A stretch of DNA of 64,000 nucleotides from Leptasterias polaris. Its lineage: Eukaryota; Echinodermata; Asteroidea; Forcipulatida; Asteriidae. Of the stretch, positions 43,395 through 54,100 are shown one piece after another (within the stretch, counting starts at the first letter, position 1; each line of letters opens with the position of its first letter). A program made the translations under genes and the position numbers. The stretch covers positions 1,674,001 through 1,738,000 of the forward strand of contig JAZGTN010000025.1 in the NCBI GenBank assembly GCA_037783415.1, written 5' to 3'. Below the pieces are notes generated by a model. That model ran no database searches, was not told the DNA's origin, and worked only from the letters and a program-made list of their open reading frames with translations.

Positions 43395-43447
43395 ATGTCC
43401 CCCCGGAGTTGCAGCCCGCATTGTGTTTCCAATCGATTGTGCAGGCG
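43395..43447 (+). CDS. COQ10: COQ10 predicted exon 1 (presequence)
   Basis: ATG at 43395 opens 17 codons, [17 protein letters not shown], plus two bases before a GTAGTA donor. Phase 2 fits exon 2 exactly and the composition (Arg, Ser, no acidic residue) suits mitochondrial import. Alternatives with matching phase are short starts at 41424 (donor GTGTTA) and 41933 (donor GTGAAG). No transcript was available to decide. Confidence 0.45.
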
Positions 43448-46400
43448 GTAGTAGGCCTATTTTGAGTTTGAATTTATTTATCTCTTTACTACCCTGTATT
43501 TTTTTTTTGTAGTGTTGTGCCAGTGAAGAAGTGTAATAAATTAAAGAAAATATTAATAAATATTCGGAACATTCATGTCATAGAAATTTCTACATTGTAC
43601 ATTGTACATTGTACCAAGTTGTCTGACCGGTCGAGTTGTCTGGCCTGTTGAGTTTTCTGACGGATGAGTTGTCCGAATTCTGTTTAAGTACACTCACCAG
43701 TTTCTAAATTCCAGTACTTGCTAGGCTGAATGAAGACTAGCCCTCATCGAATCTCAACCTTGAAGCCCTTTTTTTGAGTCTTGACAAGAAGGGAAGAAGA
43801 TTAAAACAAAAATCTAACTTATAATAAAACCATTGGAATTATTATCAATAGATGTAGGGGCCATTTAGAATAGTCAATGTTTAAAAAAATTAAAATAACA
43901 AAGTTGAAATTCAATTTTTAATTACATTTAAATAAAAAAAAGTTTATAAATTAACAAACGAAAAAAGAAAAAAAGTACCCAGTTGGCCAAGATCCTCAAT
44001 TTCATACCTGATTATAAAACTACAAAGTTATTTGTTTAAGCCAGAAAAAGCCAGTGAAAACTACTTATGTTGAAGACCTTTGATCTAAAATATCTGGTTT
44101 CTTTTAGACATTTCTTTGTTTTTCAGTTTATAGATTGTATTATGAAGTCAATCGATATTTAAAAATCAAAATTTGGGGTCGGTTGGTGGTTCACAGCAAT
44201 TTCAATTTTTTTTAACATTGACTATTCTGAATGGCCCCTTAGTAAGATTAGTAATTAGTATTCCATGCATCAGTTATAACAATTTTGAAGTATCTAAAAT
44301 GAATAGTAAAGAGGGAATTAACGAAGAACATTAAGATCAAATTTTTAAAAGTCCAATCAAGGTTCAACATTTATCGAAGGTAAATTGCACATGCGACCTT
44401 CAAAATAAACTTTCACAATCATGCGTCATCTTGCTCAATCAAGGGGGCAGAGGTATTTATTTTGAACAGTTTGTTGCTTTGTAATTCCGCGCTTGTTGTA
44501 CTTCCAATTTTCATGCACATTCCGGTTCCAATATAAACAAGTGCAGGAAGATAGACTCTGAGTGAAGACTTGTTTAAAATTGAAGTGCTGCTAGCTGTAC
44601 ACAAAATCTATAATGAACAAAAAACCACAAAGTTTTATGACATTGTCAGTTACAGTACAGTAGAGAGTGGTTTTTTGTAAAGATTTGTTTATATATTTTT
44701 ATTATTAACCCTCCTACTCTTGGTAACATTTTCCAGTGAGTTGACCAACCATTTGAAACCATTCAACTGCACTGGTTGTGTATGATGGCACAACTGTGCA
44801 CAGAACTACCTGTGTACTGTGTAGATGCATTTACCACATGATATTACATTGCAGGCTGGCATAGTTTATCTACCATTCAAAACCACAGTGGATGATATTG
44901 AATGGTCAGACAGTAGAAGGGTTAATTATAAAACTAACAGAGGACAAGGGTTAGTCTAGAAAAGATGACAAGCCCCCAACAAGCACATTTCACTTGTCAT
45001 GACCCAAAACTTAATCATAAGTGGATAAAATAAGGTACAATTATTGCTCATTATGAATGAAAAAGTGATATCTTTTCAGGTACAAGCTTTTAGTGTTATT
45101 TTGTTCATCTAAAAAAAAGTGTTTACTTTCCCTTTGAAGAGAAAACTTTTATTTAGTCTCAACTGATATGTTTCACTTTTTTGTGTGGTATTTTTCAGAT
45201 TGTGCAGAAGCGTAGCCACCCAAAGTACCCCGTCCCACCAACACACACAGACTATAACATGGAAAAGACATGACTGTAGGCCTGCAGATGTGCTGCCAAC
45301 GAAAATAATTTATCATGTGCCATCACGGTCATTTATCTCGCTCCTTGACAAGAAGAAGGAGTACTCTGAGCGGAGAATAGTTGGGTAAAGTTCTTTTAGA
45401 AATGTAGTTGCGATAACTGTAATCTTCAATCTTCCCGATGGGTGTAGACCCTAGGGATATATAGACGATGTGACCTCTGTTTACATTCAAACCGCCCTCT
45501 GTTGACAAGTCTGTTGTCCAAGTCATGTTCCGCTGGGCAAAAAGACGCGTAGTCATGGTAATATTGCGTGTACTTTCTAGCTGGCTGTCAAGTACACAAA
45601 AGTTTTGCCCGGTGACATGCGCGCGCATCATGTTATGATTTTCAAATGACGTCAGAGGTCACATCGTCTATAGAAACCATGTGTTTAAATTATGGCCAAT
45701 TTTTAACACTTTTATTTAAAACCTTTTAAATTTACCCAATTGGAAACAAGTGGGCAAAAGCTAGAGGAAAAACAGGATAAACAAAATTTGCTGAGTTTTA
45801 ATATGTGGTCTGTCAGAGCTCTTAGGTCTAAAGAATGTTACCAAGAACTACATTATCGCAGCTATTAAAGTTGTGGCCGTAGAAAAAAAATATAAACAAG
45901 TCGCTCAGTGTTGAAATCATCCAAAAATGTTTACCTATGTTATGAAAATAAAAAAATTACCGGTACATATTGCGACCTTTGGCGAGTTTTTGAAAAAGTA
46001 TACAATTGCACAAAGACATTTATCAGCCATTACACATATTCAACGGTGCAAGTGTCAATAACTTAATGAATAGGAAACAAGAAAATATATTCAGTTTCAG
46101 ATGTGGGAAGAAAAACCCCAAATGGGGGAAAACTCATGCAATCAGGTAGGGACTGAAAACCCAATCCATGTGCAAGGCTCAGATCGGGGTATTGAACCGG
46201 GGTCACAGAGGTGAAAGGCACGGAAAGAAACCACTAGGCCAACCTGACCCACTTCAGATCCATCCCTTATTTAAAACCCTTAACCCTCTTGCTGTCTGAC
46301 CATTCAATACCATTCACTGTGGTTTTGAATGATGGATAAGCTATGCCAGCCTTGGCTGCAATATGATACCATGAGGGAATGCATGTACACAGTACACAGT

Positions 46401-48974
46401 TAGTTCTGTTCACAGTTGTGCCACCATACACAACTTTGGCAGTTGAATGGTTTCAAATGGTTGGTCAACTCACTTGAAAATGTTGCGAACAGTAGGAGGG
46501 TTAATTGAGATGGAGTTCCAGCTAATAAATCTTCCAATGACTAATTTAGCCATTCTCCAAAGTATAATGAACTGGGGGAGTCGTATTCATTGATATCCCA
46601 AACTGGACCATTCCACAAATTTAAAACAGGGGGTCAGGTCCCAGAGTTTTTTTTTTTGAGGGGCAGAAAACTGTTTGCACTCACTTAGCACATAAATATC
46701 CCATGTCGAATACAGACCTACTGACAAGTAGAGCTGTCTGTTCTTTGTATGCAGTAGGCTTATGGCATTGTGTAATTCTAGACAATAGCTAGGCATGTAA
46801 AGAAGTCATTTCATGTAAAAATTGATGGGAAATGCACACACAAACATTTTTAAATATATCTTGGACCCCCCCCCCCCAAAAAAAAGAGAAGCATTTAAGG
46901 TTTGTCTTTGCTCACATTAGGTTTTCCATGGAAGATATGTACGACGTTGTCAGCTCCGTGGACAAGTACCACGAGTTTGTGCCGTGGTGTTTGCACTCGG
47001 TCATCAAAACCAGAAATCCTGGTCACTTCAAGGCAGGGTTAGAGATTGGCTTCCCACCCCTCGTTGAGAAGTACACCTCCACAGTAACTGTCGTCAAACC
47101 TAATCTTGTGAAAGTAAGTGTACAACTAGTGTACTATCCACCCCCCCCCCCCACCCGAGGCGACTGAGGCATTTGCCTCCATCGCCCCTGGTCATTCAAT
47201 GCCTTGGTGCCCCTTGAAATCTTCTTATAGAAATTAACAGTTTCCTCACAGAGGTGCCCTTTACTAAGAAGAAAATGCCTTAGTGCCATCTGGCCATTGC
47301 CTTTTCAAAAACAAAGCATCAGGCTTACTCTGGTCTGAGGAATTCTAATTTAGTAGATTCACAAACATGACAAAAGCAAGTCGTTGTACCAGACATTATT
47401 CAAATTTAACTCACTAATGATTTATTGTCTAAAGATGTTACACCGGGCTTTAATGCAAGATACCTTTTTTTCTTCTGACTGCAGTCTGTCTGTACGGATG
47501 GAAAGTTGTTTAACCACCTAGTGACGATATGGAGGTTTGGGCCTGGCATCCCTTACAAGCCAAACACATGCACCATCGACTTTTCTGTAAGTACACTGCT
47601 TATCCGATAAAAATAAAAAAAATGATAGTATGCGCAATGCATTGACGGCATCACGCTGCCATCCTTGAGGTTAAAACGATTATGAAACAATGGAAAGTGC
47701 ACATGCATGGCACACAGGATGATTCGCCAGTGAGCAACCTCCTTTTAATAAACATAACCTCTACAAGACTAAGAGGGCGCCCCACTGCAGTGATGTCATG
47801 TGCATCTGAGCACTGTGTCACTACGGTCTGAGCACTGCCACTACCACCTTGACCACAGTAGTTGGGCTTGTGCTCATAATGTTCACATTTTCAAAATTCA
47901 AGAAAAGCTACTTCAATCAATATGTTCTCAACTTGATTTGGTAGATGTACAGGGTTCTCCCCATGGACAAGTTAGCGTACCGGGCCAATATGCGAAAATT
48001 GTGTGCAGATACGCACATTTAGTGAAAACCATATACCATGCTCCAGATTGCAACGTAGGGCTTTTAAAACCAATACAAACACCAAGTAGAAGACATTCCG
48101 AAGACCGTATTTCAGCTCAGCGCGCTTGGGCAAAATATCCCAAAATTTGGGTCCAGAATGCCCCACAGTTTTGAAAAAACCCGAGGAATGTACTTTGAAT
48201 TTAAGAATACACACCTTCCAGGCAAAATGGTGTATAAGAACTAGATGTCGTTCAAAACAATATGACCCCCCCCCCCCCCCCCAACAACAAGCACTTCATC
48301 CATTGAGAAAACATTGCTGACCCATCATGTAACACAGATCATGCATCAGTACGCATAGCCAACATGCTCCAAGCGGACATTCGTATGCAATTGACACATG
48401 AATTCGTGCCTATGGTGGGACGGCGCAGTTAGGTGCGTATGTAAATAGTGAGAGCTCCCTCTAGTTCTATTACATAACTGTTTGGCGTTAAATCACCTTG
48501 GTAATGTTGGCTGCCACTAAAGTAAGAATTTAGTGTACCGGTAAATATTCAGTTTGTGCACACTGAACAAATACATGTTCAGCTGAACAGAATACTTGGT
48601 GCTTGATATGTGACATGGTGTAAACCCCCCCCATCTTCATTGTGTTCTGGGAATTCTTCAGTGGATTTTAGGGGGATACTTCTGTACAAGAGGAAAAGAG
48701 TCTGTTAAAGTATAGGAACATTTGTGGGGACACTATGCCACATATTGGACATGGTATAAAATGGAAAGTTAAGTCGTAAAGTTTTATGGAATGATTCATG
48801 TCTGATTTACAGGTGTCCTTCGAGTTTCGTTCCGTTCTCCACTCCCACCTCTCCACCATCTTCTTCGATGAAGTCGTGAAAAAAATGGTGAAGGCGTTTG
48901 AGAAACGGGCAGAGAAGATCCATGGTCCACAGGCTGTCATAGCCAGGTCCGATCACTTGAGGTATTCGTCATGA
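43395..48974 (+). CDS. COQ10: Coenzyme Q-binding protein COQ10, mitochondrial, 5 exons
   Basis: START-domain protein of the mitochondrial inner membrane that binds coenzyme Q and is needed for normal respiratory electron transfer and Q synthesis. Segments: 43395-43447 (predicted), 45199-45384, 46921-47113, 47485-47586, 48813-48974; total 696 nt, 231 residues, against 238 and 247 in the human paralogues. Family hallmarks: [12 protein letters not shown], then [37 protein letters not shown] and [20 protein letters not shown]. Exons 2-5 are firm. Exon 1 is a prediction: it gives an Arg/Ser-rich start typical of a mitochondrial presequence and the correct phase. Adjacent and divergent to SF3B1, as COQ10B is in human. 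Confidence 0.95.
43856..44241. mobile_element. MITE with AGGGGCCATTTAGAATAG ends
   Basis: Left AGGGGCCATTTAGAATAGTC, right GACTATTCTGAATGGCCCCT, 386 bp, A/T-rich interior. In COQ10 intron 1. Confidence 0.75.
44705..44925. mobile_element. TTAA-flanked MITE, CCCTCCTACT family
   Basis: TTAACCCTCCTACTCTTGG at the left; CAGTAGAAGGGTTAA at the right. The interior repeats the word CCATTTGAAACCATTCAACT and its complement. TTAA duplication and CCCT ends fit piggyBac. In COQ10 intron 1. Confidence 0.75.
45199..45384 (+). CDS. COQ10: COQ10 exon 2
   Basis: Residues 18-79. Begins after TATTTTTCAG, first codon base in phase 2, and ends GTTGG|GTAAAG. Encodes [14 protein letters not shown] at its start and [16 protein letters not shown] at its end; the latter matches the family signature RKEYSERRI-(L/I)-G. 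Confidence 0.93.
45460..45672. mobile_element. MITE with TATAGACGATGTGACCTC ends
   Basis: TATAGACGATGTGACCTCTG at the left and its exact complement at the right, 213 bp. In COQ10 intron 2. Confidence 0.75.
46090..46258 (-). mobile_element. tRNA-headed SINE (family 4)
   Basis: Plus strand reads TTTCAGATGTGGGAAGAAAA, GGTAGGGACTGAAAACCC and TTGAACCGGGGTCACAGAGG. Same family as 61545-61725. In COQ10 intron 2. Confidence 0.6.
46280..46504. mobile_element. TTAA-flanked MITE, CCCTCCTACT family
   Basis: TTAACCCTCTTGCTGTCTG at the left; GTAGGAGGGTTAA at the right. 225 bp. Inverted relative to the 44705 copy and very close to the 61751 copy. In COQ10 intron 2. Confidence 0.75.
46921..47113 (+). CDS. 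COQ10: COQ10 exon 3 (START domain)
   Basis: Residues 80-144: [27 protein letters not shown], then [20 protein letters not shown]. Acceptor CACATTAG, donor GTAAGTG. The start of the coenzyme Q-binding fold. Confidence 0.97.
47150..47325. repeat. Dispersed repeat, AGGCCTGGAATTTCATC family
   Basis: CATTCAATGCCTTGGTGCCC and TCACAGAGGTGCCCTTTACT, then GCATCAGGCTTACTCTGG. In COQ10 intron 3. Confidence 0.5.
47485..47586 (+). CDS. COQ10: COQ10 exon 4
   Basis: Residues 145-178: [20 protein letters not shown] and [12 protein letters not shown]. Acceptor GACTGCAG, donor GTAAGTAC. Matches human [19 protein letters not shown]. Confidence 0.97.
47949..48180. mobile_element. Relative of the 57440 element
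   Basis: CAGGGTTCTCCCCATGGACA, then TTTCAGCTCAGCGCGCTTGG and CCACAGTTTTGAAAAAAC. In COQ10 intron 4; the open frame here (47800-48174) is incidental. Confidence 0.4.
48600..48755. mobile_element. Relative of the 14745 element
   Basis: GCTTGATATGTGACATGGTG, TCTTCAGTGGATTTTAGGGG, GGGACACTATGCCACATATT. It lies just upstream of COQ10 exon 5, within 60 bp of its acceptor. Confidence 0.6.
48813..48974 (+). CDS. COQ10: COQ10 exon 5 and stop
   Basis: Residues 179-231: [40 protein letters not shown], ending LRYSS then TGA at 48972. Acceptor GATTTACAG. The last residues differ from vertebrates, as is usual for this tail. Confidence 0.97.
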   Translation: MSFEFRSVLHSHLSTIFFDEVVKKMVKAFEKRAEKIHGPQAVIARSDHLRYSS

Positions 48975-50430
48975 CGAACAATACCACACCTTTCACTAGA
49001 TAGAAACAAATGCTAATATGTCATTTACCTCAGATATTTATAGCGAATATTTTTTATTCAAATCCATAAATTATTTAGTGTCGGGCTGAACTATTAGGTG
49101 TCATGGCTGTGGTCAGCAGCAACTGAAGAATATGCCTTTTCAGTGATCCAGCCTAACCCACTGCCGAAGTCCGAAACCATGTACCATCTCTTTAAGGAAA
49201 GGGCTCCCTCTATGGGCAGCGCATCGGCTCGAAGAATGATTTGTTAAATAGCTGCAGGCGCTAATATTTAGTGTCCATTTTAGTAAATGAAATTTCTTTC
49301 AATCTGTATCAATTGAAATTGGAATATTTAATGTATTGAAAGATTGAGCCAGTAAAATGTTTATAATTTGATGGGTGTGGTGAGCATGGTAGGGTAACTG
49401 GTAGACACGACCTTGACTGACCTCACCAACGAGGATCACTCCGATTCAGTATATGTAGACCTTTCTATTGTCATGATTGTTGATAAACAAACTGCGCTCG
49501 TTAGCATGGACGGCCGAATTTTAGTAAGACATTCAATCGTGTTAACAGATTTTTAAATTAAATTCAAAATTTTCTGCAAACTTTCAATCAAATAATATAC
49601 CTCCCTTGATTGGTTGCTTTGTTTCCAACCAATTCAACACTATTTTTGAATATTTATGCAACATTGTTACAGACTGTGGGCATCTGGTTTTGCTTTGCAT
49701 TTATGGCTTACCATAGTTTTCCAGCCTAGGTTGGCAAAAACTTGGGCTGTAACGTATCAAAAGAACATTCTCACCGACGTCACATATCTTTAGCAATACT
49801 TGATGTGCACCATGCCTGAGAACTACGCACATATACACGAGTAGAGATATCTAGTGTTGCATTTTGCAGCACATGTTCAGGCAGTTTTAGTGACATGAGT
49901 GTGCAAGTACGCCAGCATGGTGAGCGATTAAAAAAAAGACGTCATCTGAGAAGGGCCTATTGAAGTCAAGAAGCAGCTACCAGTTGTCTTTTAAACTCTA
50001 CCGAGCTGGAATATTACCGACTTTACTCGGGCAACTAGAAGTTTTTATCATAATTTAGATACTTTTTATTGTATAAAACATTAATATTCAACATTGTTTT
50101 AGCATACTTAGTTTCCACTCCATAGTCAAGATTGCGGGTTTTTGTGTTCTCCATTGTACACATAAACTGATAATTATTGTCACCCATTTTAACTAATCTT
50201 GTCATCTTAACTCCAGAAATGTGTGTCTTTTTTAATAACATAAAACAAATACAGAAATTGTAGCAACCCCAGTATTTTGGCATTATATGATAAATTTAAT
50301 GAGTGCAAATAACTGTCCTTAAGTTGCTTTGCATAAACCATATAAGATAGTAAACGTTACAATGTAAATTAGTAATTTATATAAGATGGTGATTTAACTT
50401 CTTTTGTGTGAATTTGAGAGAAATAAAACC
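48975..50430 (+). other. COQ10 3' flank, possible long 3' UTR
   Basis: No ORF of note. The first canonical AATAAA on the plus strand after the COQ10 stop is at 50422. A weaker ATTAAA lies near 49556. Apart from A/T-rich text no recognised repeat is present. Confidence 0.35.
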
Positions 50431-50484
50431 AAAACAGATTTACGGAAATGAAATGTGATTGTACAACTCTTTTTAAACTGCAGT
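50048..50484 (-). other. YAE1: YAE1 3' UTR
   Basis: TTTATT at 50065-50070 reads AATAAA on the minus strand, giving a UTR of about 430 bp. On the plus strand an AATAAA at 50422-50427 could end the COQ10 transcript inside this UTR. Confidence 0.5.
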
Positions 50485-51154
50485 TTAATCCAGTTTTAAA
50501 ACATCTAAAAGTTGGTCCATATTTAGTTCAGTCAGCAAATGTCTACATTTTCTTGAAATGTCCATCATTAGAACTTCTTGCTTTAATTCAGTTCCAACAC
50601 CATCCTCTGATTGACTTGATTGGGAGTGCCTTCCAGAGGGGTTAAGCTCAGTAAAGTCTCTTTCCTTGGACCCTTTGCAACAGGTTGTGCCTTCACTCGT
50701 GTTTCCACCTTCTGGAACAACTGACATACACACATTTTCCTGAGGGTGTGTTGACTTGCAACAGCCTCCCCCGGAACAGTCAGATTTGGTCTTGTCACAA
50801 CCAACACTGGAATTGCCTGTCTTTTCATGTGAATTTACTCCCTCTGAAGCATGCTGCAAACACTGACATCCAGAGGGGTTGGAGTCACCACAACAAGTTG
50901 TCGTATTCTGGCCATTTCCACTGAGATTGTCTCTCAAATCCGCAAATTCATCTCCTACACTAGATTTTGATTGCTTATTTGTAACTTTGGCTTCACCGGT
51001 TATCCGTTGGTCTGTAGATATATTTTTGGCGACAGTGTCTAGCTGCAGCTCGACAAGCAAAGAGTCGGCCCTCGATTCAATATCCTTAATCCGTTCAATG
51101 TTCAAGCCTGGACGGGTGGACTGTTTTTCCCTTTCTGCATAAGTCTTCAAAGCT
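50485..51154 (-). CDS. YAE1: YAE1 exon 3 and stop
   Basis: Residues 75-297. Acceptor TGTTTGCAG then A-GCT-TTG. A helical part ([20 protein letters not shown]) is followed by a cysteine-rich tract with CC pairs ([19 protein letters not shown]) and a conserved-looking C-terminal helix. Stop TAA at 50487-50485. Confidence 0.88.
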
Positions 51155-54100
51155 CTGCAAACATTGGAGTAAACATTTTCATCAAATACAGTATTATTAT
51201 TATTCAACTACATATTAGTTGTGTGAAGTGGCACAACTGTGTACACGCACAGTATACGAGCATTCGGTAGATGCATTCACCAAATGATATCATTTTGCTG
51301 GCTTGTGTAGTTTTCCTACATGGTTTATCAAGCCTGGAATTTGATCTTTGAGAGGGCAAGTATATTTTCATTTTGCAAAGAGCACTTCGCACCACGGACA
51401 AGACCAGGGCAACACAGGCCATGGCCTGCATGGCCTCCTTGCTGGCCTTGTTTTTCAGGCCTGGTTGGTCTCCATTCAAAACCACAGTGGTCAGACAGTA
51501 CAGAGATAGTGCACCTCAAAATAGTTATACCAAGAACTTTTTAATTAGTCTAATGGTTGTGCAACCAGCTAGTCTTGAAATCAAGTCGGTAATTGTTGTG
51601 CGGTCTAGTTGCGGGGACGGTACACGCATCCTCGATCCCAATATGTGTGTGAGTCAGTCGCAATTACCGTCTTGAATAACTTGTACCCAGCTTTGTACAC
51701 ATGCAATTGGACTTGCTACCAAAATTGGACGGAGCAGTTTGATTGGTTAAGAATCGTGAAGACATGAATATTCATCATACATCTTGCAGCGTATGGCATC
51801 TTGCAGCGTATGGCATCTTGCATGCGCATATGGCATCACAGAGTTTAGCCGCCGTGCGTGTACGTCTCTCTGGCAATTTTGCATATGCAATGTATAATTG
51901 ACCATATATGAATATTCAGCTGGGAACAAGCTACTCAAGTCGTTAGAGCTGACGGACCTTGCCACGCGCTACCTACGACCGTTGCATGAATGTATAATCG
52001 CACTGTGACATGAACGGCAGGATGTGTGTTTGTAATAGGCAGCGCTGGCAGACAAATAGACACTGACTAACGACTTGTCATCAAGTCTAGCAACCAGCCA
52101 GAATGATGTAGGTTCAACAGTCCATTTAAGGACTAGAGATATTTTTAAGGAGCTGTTATAGCAAAAGAAAGTCAGCTAAGCACAAAGCCATTTTGCTTAC
52201 AGAAAAAATGGCGACCATCCAAAATGGCATGTTATATGTTTGTAACTGTTTCCCTACCAAAATCTTTAAAGCAACATCCTTTTGGTTGAGCAAATTTATG
52301 GAGTTCACTCTTCAGCCCAATTTCATAGAGCTGCGTAAATAATAATATTGATTCAAACATTTCTGCTATGCAAAAATAAGCATGATACCAGTCACAGGTG
52401 GTACATGTGATATGATATTTTGGCTGATAAACTTATTCCGGTGAACCCATGTAAAGCATGACCAGTTTACTAGTGCAGTCTTCAGTCCAACACCATTCAG
52501 TACCTCTAACCCAAACTGTTGGACACTGATGGTGGTGTGTCAGATCCCATGTAAAGCATGACCAGTTTACTAGTGCAGTCCTCAGTCCAACACCATTCAG
52601 TATCTCTAACCCAAACTGTTGGAGTCTGATTGTTTCTGATCCCATGTAAAGCACGACCAGTTTACTAATGCAGTCTTCAGTCGAACAGAATAAAACTAGA
52701 AAGTATGCAGTTTGGTTGGGGGTTGTTAGGGTTAATTAAAACAGTGAGATATTGAAGATGGATGTAGGCACGTACGTTAAAATGCCCTTGTACATGGCAT
52801 CTTGAGCATCTATTTTGACTTGATGGGAAAAGCCTTCATTGAATGCTTCTTGTAACGCTGCCTCCTGCCCAGCACTGTAACCATCTCTGAAACCTTCCTG
52901 TTGGTAAAAACAAATGAACAGTAATTCAGGTAATCATAAAAATAAAAGCAACATGTTGTGTTCACTGTTCAATACAGAAAACTGTCGACCAGCATTTGGG
53001 GCTCGATATGTGGCATATTGGTGTACCCCCCTACTATTGTGTCTTCATTCTGTTCTGGTAATCTCAGGAATTCCTTAGAGGATTGAGGAAGCGAGTGTGT
53101 TAAAGCGCTTGCTCTATGGTTAAGGTATGGGAACATTTGGTGGACACCCTCTGCCACATATCCGGTATGGTATATTGGAGATATATATATATATGAACCG
53201 ACGTATGAAGCCCAATTCTCCGCCACAACCATGCACATTACAATGGCGTGGTTGTGTGGCTTCATACGTATGAAGCCACAACCACGAGACGGTGAGGGTG
53301 ACTGGATTCGGGGGGGAGGGGCGAGGGTGAGGGTTTGGGGTAGGGATAGGGTTGGGATATAGGGTTAGGGTTAGGGGTAGGGTTGGGGTTGGGGTTGGGG
53401 TTGGGGTTGGGGTAGGGGTAGGGGTAGGGGTAGGGGTAGGGGGTAGGGGTAGGGGTAGGGTTAGGGGTAGGGGTAGGGGGTAGGGGTAGGGGTAGGGGTA
53501 GGGGGTAGGGGGTAGGGGTTAGGGGTAGGGGTAGGGGGTAGGGGTAGGGGTAGGGGGTAGGGGTAGGGGGTAGGGGGTAGGGGTAGGGGTGGGGGTAGGG
53601 GTAGGGGGTAGGGGTAGGGGTAGGGGGTAGGGGGTAGGGGGTAGGGGGTAGGGGGTAGGGGGTAGGGGTAGGGGTAGGGGTAGGGGTAGGGGGTAGGGGG
53701 TAGGGGGTAGGGGGTAGGGGGTAGGGGGTAGGGGGTAGGGGGTAGGGGTAGGGGTAGGGGTAGGGGTAGGGGTAGGGTTAGGGGTAGGGTTGATTGACAA
53801 TTGTGGGTGAGGGAAGGGTGGGGTAGGGTGAGGGAAGGGTGGGGTAGGGTGAGGGTGATGAACACTCCCCCCCTTTCACCTTTCACCTTGGAGGAACCCA
53901 ACCATGAAAGCGGAGAATTGGGCTTCATACGTCGTGAAGCATATAATGCCTCGTATATTGACATGGGGCCCAATTTCATAAGCAAAAGAAAAAGCTTTCA
54001 AGAATATGATTACCAGCCCAAACACTATGCTGTCACATTTACCATCTGCGACTGCTAAAATGCTCATTTTTGCTTAGCAGAAAATTGTTTGTTACTGCCT

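Noticed and set aside
47800..48174. 124-codon frame in COQ10 intron 4
   Set aside because: No known motif; its second half matches a short repeat also seen at 57440.
53320..53790. Interstitial telomere
   Set aside because: Units are mainly GGGGTA and GGGGGTA, not TTAGGG, and the block is enclosed by inverted repeats.
53461..53985. 174-residue Pro/Tyr/Leu repeat frame on the minus strand
   Set aside because: Simple translation of the (TAGGGG)n array; all frames are open in such repeats.
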